Below are positions 5,548 to 6,327 of a stretch of DNA of 6,327 bases, piece after piece. Each line of letters opens with the position of its first letter. Positions within the stretch are counted from its first letter, which is position 1. A program made the position numbers and the translations under genes. The notes under the pieces were generated by a model. The model searched no databases, was not told where the DNA came from, and saw nothing but the letters and a program-made list of their open reading frames with translations. Origin of the DNA: Pseudomonadota bacterium (GTDB lineage: Bacteria > Pseudomonadota > Gammaproteobacteria > Burkholderiales > Thiobacillaceae); contig JAJYXA010000534.1 of assembly GCA_021791235.1 (NCBI GenBank), forward strand, positions 1 through 6,327, in the 5' to 3' direction.

Positions 5548-6327
5548 ATGAAGATCGTCATCATCGGCAACGGCCCGGCGGCGGTCGCCGCCGCCGAGGC
5601 GGCGCGCGAACTCGACGGGGATTGCGGGATCACGATGATTTCGAAGGAAGCGGTGCCCTTCTATTCGCCCTGTCCCCTGGCCGAGTACGTGGAAGCCAGC
5701 GTGCCGCGCGCGCACCTGTTCCTGCGCGACGGGCGCTTCTACCGCGACAGGGACATCACCACCTTGTTCGGTCGGCCGGCGACGGCCATCGACACGGAGG
5801 CGCGGCAAGTGACGGTCGGCGGCGGCGCGGGCGCCACCCTGGTGGCCTACGATAGGTTGTTCATCGCCGCCGGGGCGCGTGCCGTCATGCCGCCCATTCC
5901 CGGCCTCGCCGACACGCCGGGCGTGTTCGCCCTGAAGACCCTCGCCGATGCCGACGGCATCGTCGCCCGCTTGGCCGCGGCGCGTCGCGCCGTGGTCATT
6001 GGCTCCGGCTTCATCGGCCTGGAGGCCGCCCAGGCCTTGGTGCGGCGTGGTTTGGCGGTGACCGTGGTGGAGGCGCTCGGCCAGGTGCTGCCGCAGATGC
6101 TGGACGCGGAGATGGCGGCGCTGGTGGAGACGCGGCTGCGCGATCACGGCGTCGCCGTGCGCCTCAACAGCCCGGCCCAAGCCGTGCTCGGCGGCCAGGC
6201 CGGCGTTGCCGCGGTGCGTGCCGGCGGGCGGGAAATTTCCTGCGATCTCGTCGTCTGTGCAGCCGGCGTGCGCCCCGATCTCTCGCTGCTGGCCGGCAGC
6301 GGCATCGCCACGGCGACCGGAATCCTG
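5548..6327 (+). CDS. FAD/NAD(P)-dependent oxidoreductase of the CODH operon, N-terminal part
   Basis: The first 260 codons are present; the gene runs off the right edge. GNGPAA (8 onward in MKIVIIGNGPAA) is the FAD-binding Rossmann motif, GSGFIG (152-157) the NAD(P) motif, and CAAGVRPD (237-244) the conserved second FAD segment, giving the pyridine nucleotide-disulfide oxidoreductase fold. Glu175 ends the second strand of the nucleotide domain, which favours NAD(H). Cys42 (FYSPC) lies where NADH oxidases and CoA-disulfide reductases carry their single redox cysteine; there is no CxxxxC disulfide. The gene starts 10 nt after cooS with a weak site (GAAAG), so it is probably co-transcribed and coupled. 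CooF-CooS-flavin oxidoreductase clusters are known from other CO oxidisers and are thought to connect CO to NAD(P)H or to peroxide/oxygen reduction. Which of these applies here cannot be told from the fragment. Confidence 0.88.
   Translation, partial: MKIVIIGNGPAAVAAAEAARELDGDCGITMISKEAVPFYSPCPLAEYVEASVPRAHLFLRDGRFYRDRDITTLFGRPATAIDTEARQVTVGGGAGATLVAYDRLFIAAGARAVMPPIPGLADTPGVFALKTLADADGIVARLAAARRAVVIGSGFIGLEAAQALVRRGLAVTVVEALGQVLPQMLDAEMAALVETRLRDHGVAVRLNSPAQAVLGGQAGVAAVRAGGREISCDLVVCAAGVRPDLSLLAGSGIATATGIL

Noticed and set aside
3618..5633. A 671-codon open frame on the minus strand covering cooS
   Set aside because: It lies antisense to a gene with every CODH ligand intact; the translation shows no recognisable domain and has the Ala/Arg/Gly/Asp-rich look of a GC-driven shadow frame.

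Overview
The window looks like a piece of a high-GC proteobacterial chromosome, most likely a betaproteobacterium of the Rhodocyclaceae/Burkholderiales kind. That placement is an inference from GC-rich codon use, a HoxC/HoxJ-type hydrogen sensor and a RcoM-type carbon monoxide sensor. No rRNA or other phylogenetic marker is present. Two gas-related modules lie end to end: a hydrogen-sensing module on the left and a CO-sensing and CO-oxidising module on the right.

Left part (2-1958, + strand): the 3' end of a sensory (regulatory) [NiFe]-hydrogenase large subunit (hoxC/hupV type), which ends exactly at the terminal DPCxxCxxH motif. It is followed by a PAS-containing sensor histidine kinase of the HoxJ type. 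Between them is a possible 19-codon leader ORF with a better ribosome binding site than the kinase itself. In the known systems the sensor hydrogenase and HoxJ control the NtrC-like regulator HoxA, which is not in this window.

Middle (1959-3075): a 131-bp convergent junction with three small hairpins, then rcoM on the minus strand (PAS-LytTR, 241 aa), then a divergent control region of about 260 bp. That region holds three GTTCG boxes exactly 20 bp apart, plus a fourth degenerate one, upstream of a -10-like TATATT. GTT-centred boxes are typical of LytTR-domain proteins, so this array is the probable RcoM operator.

Right part (3076-6327, + strand): an apparent operon of cooF (ferredoxin-like protein with four [4Fe-4S] clusters), cooS (Ni-dependent CO dehydrogenase with all cluster ligands present) and the first 260 codons of a FAD/NAD(P)-dependent oxidoreductase running off the window. 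cooF and cooS overlap as ATGA, and the third gene starts 10 nt after cooS. The inferred pathway is CO oxidation by CooS, electrons through CooF, and delivery to NAD(P)+ or another acceptor by the flavoprotein, all induced by CO through RcoM. No CO-linked energy-conserving hydrogenase and no cooC/cooT/cooJ maturation genes are visible here.

The components belong to known families. The less familiar points are the phased operator array, a RcoM without a cysteine where the ferric-heme ligand Cys94 would be expected, and the head-to-tail placement of H2- and CO-sensing modules.
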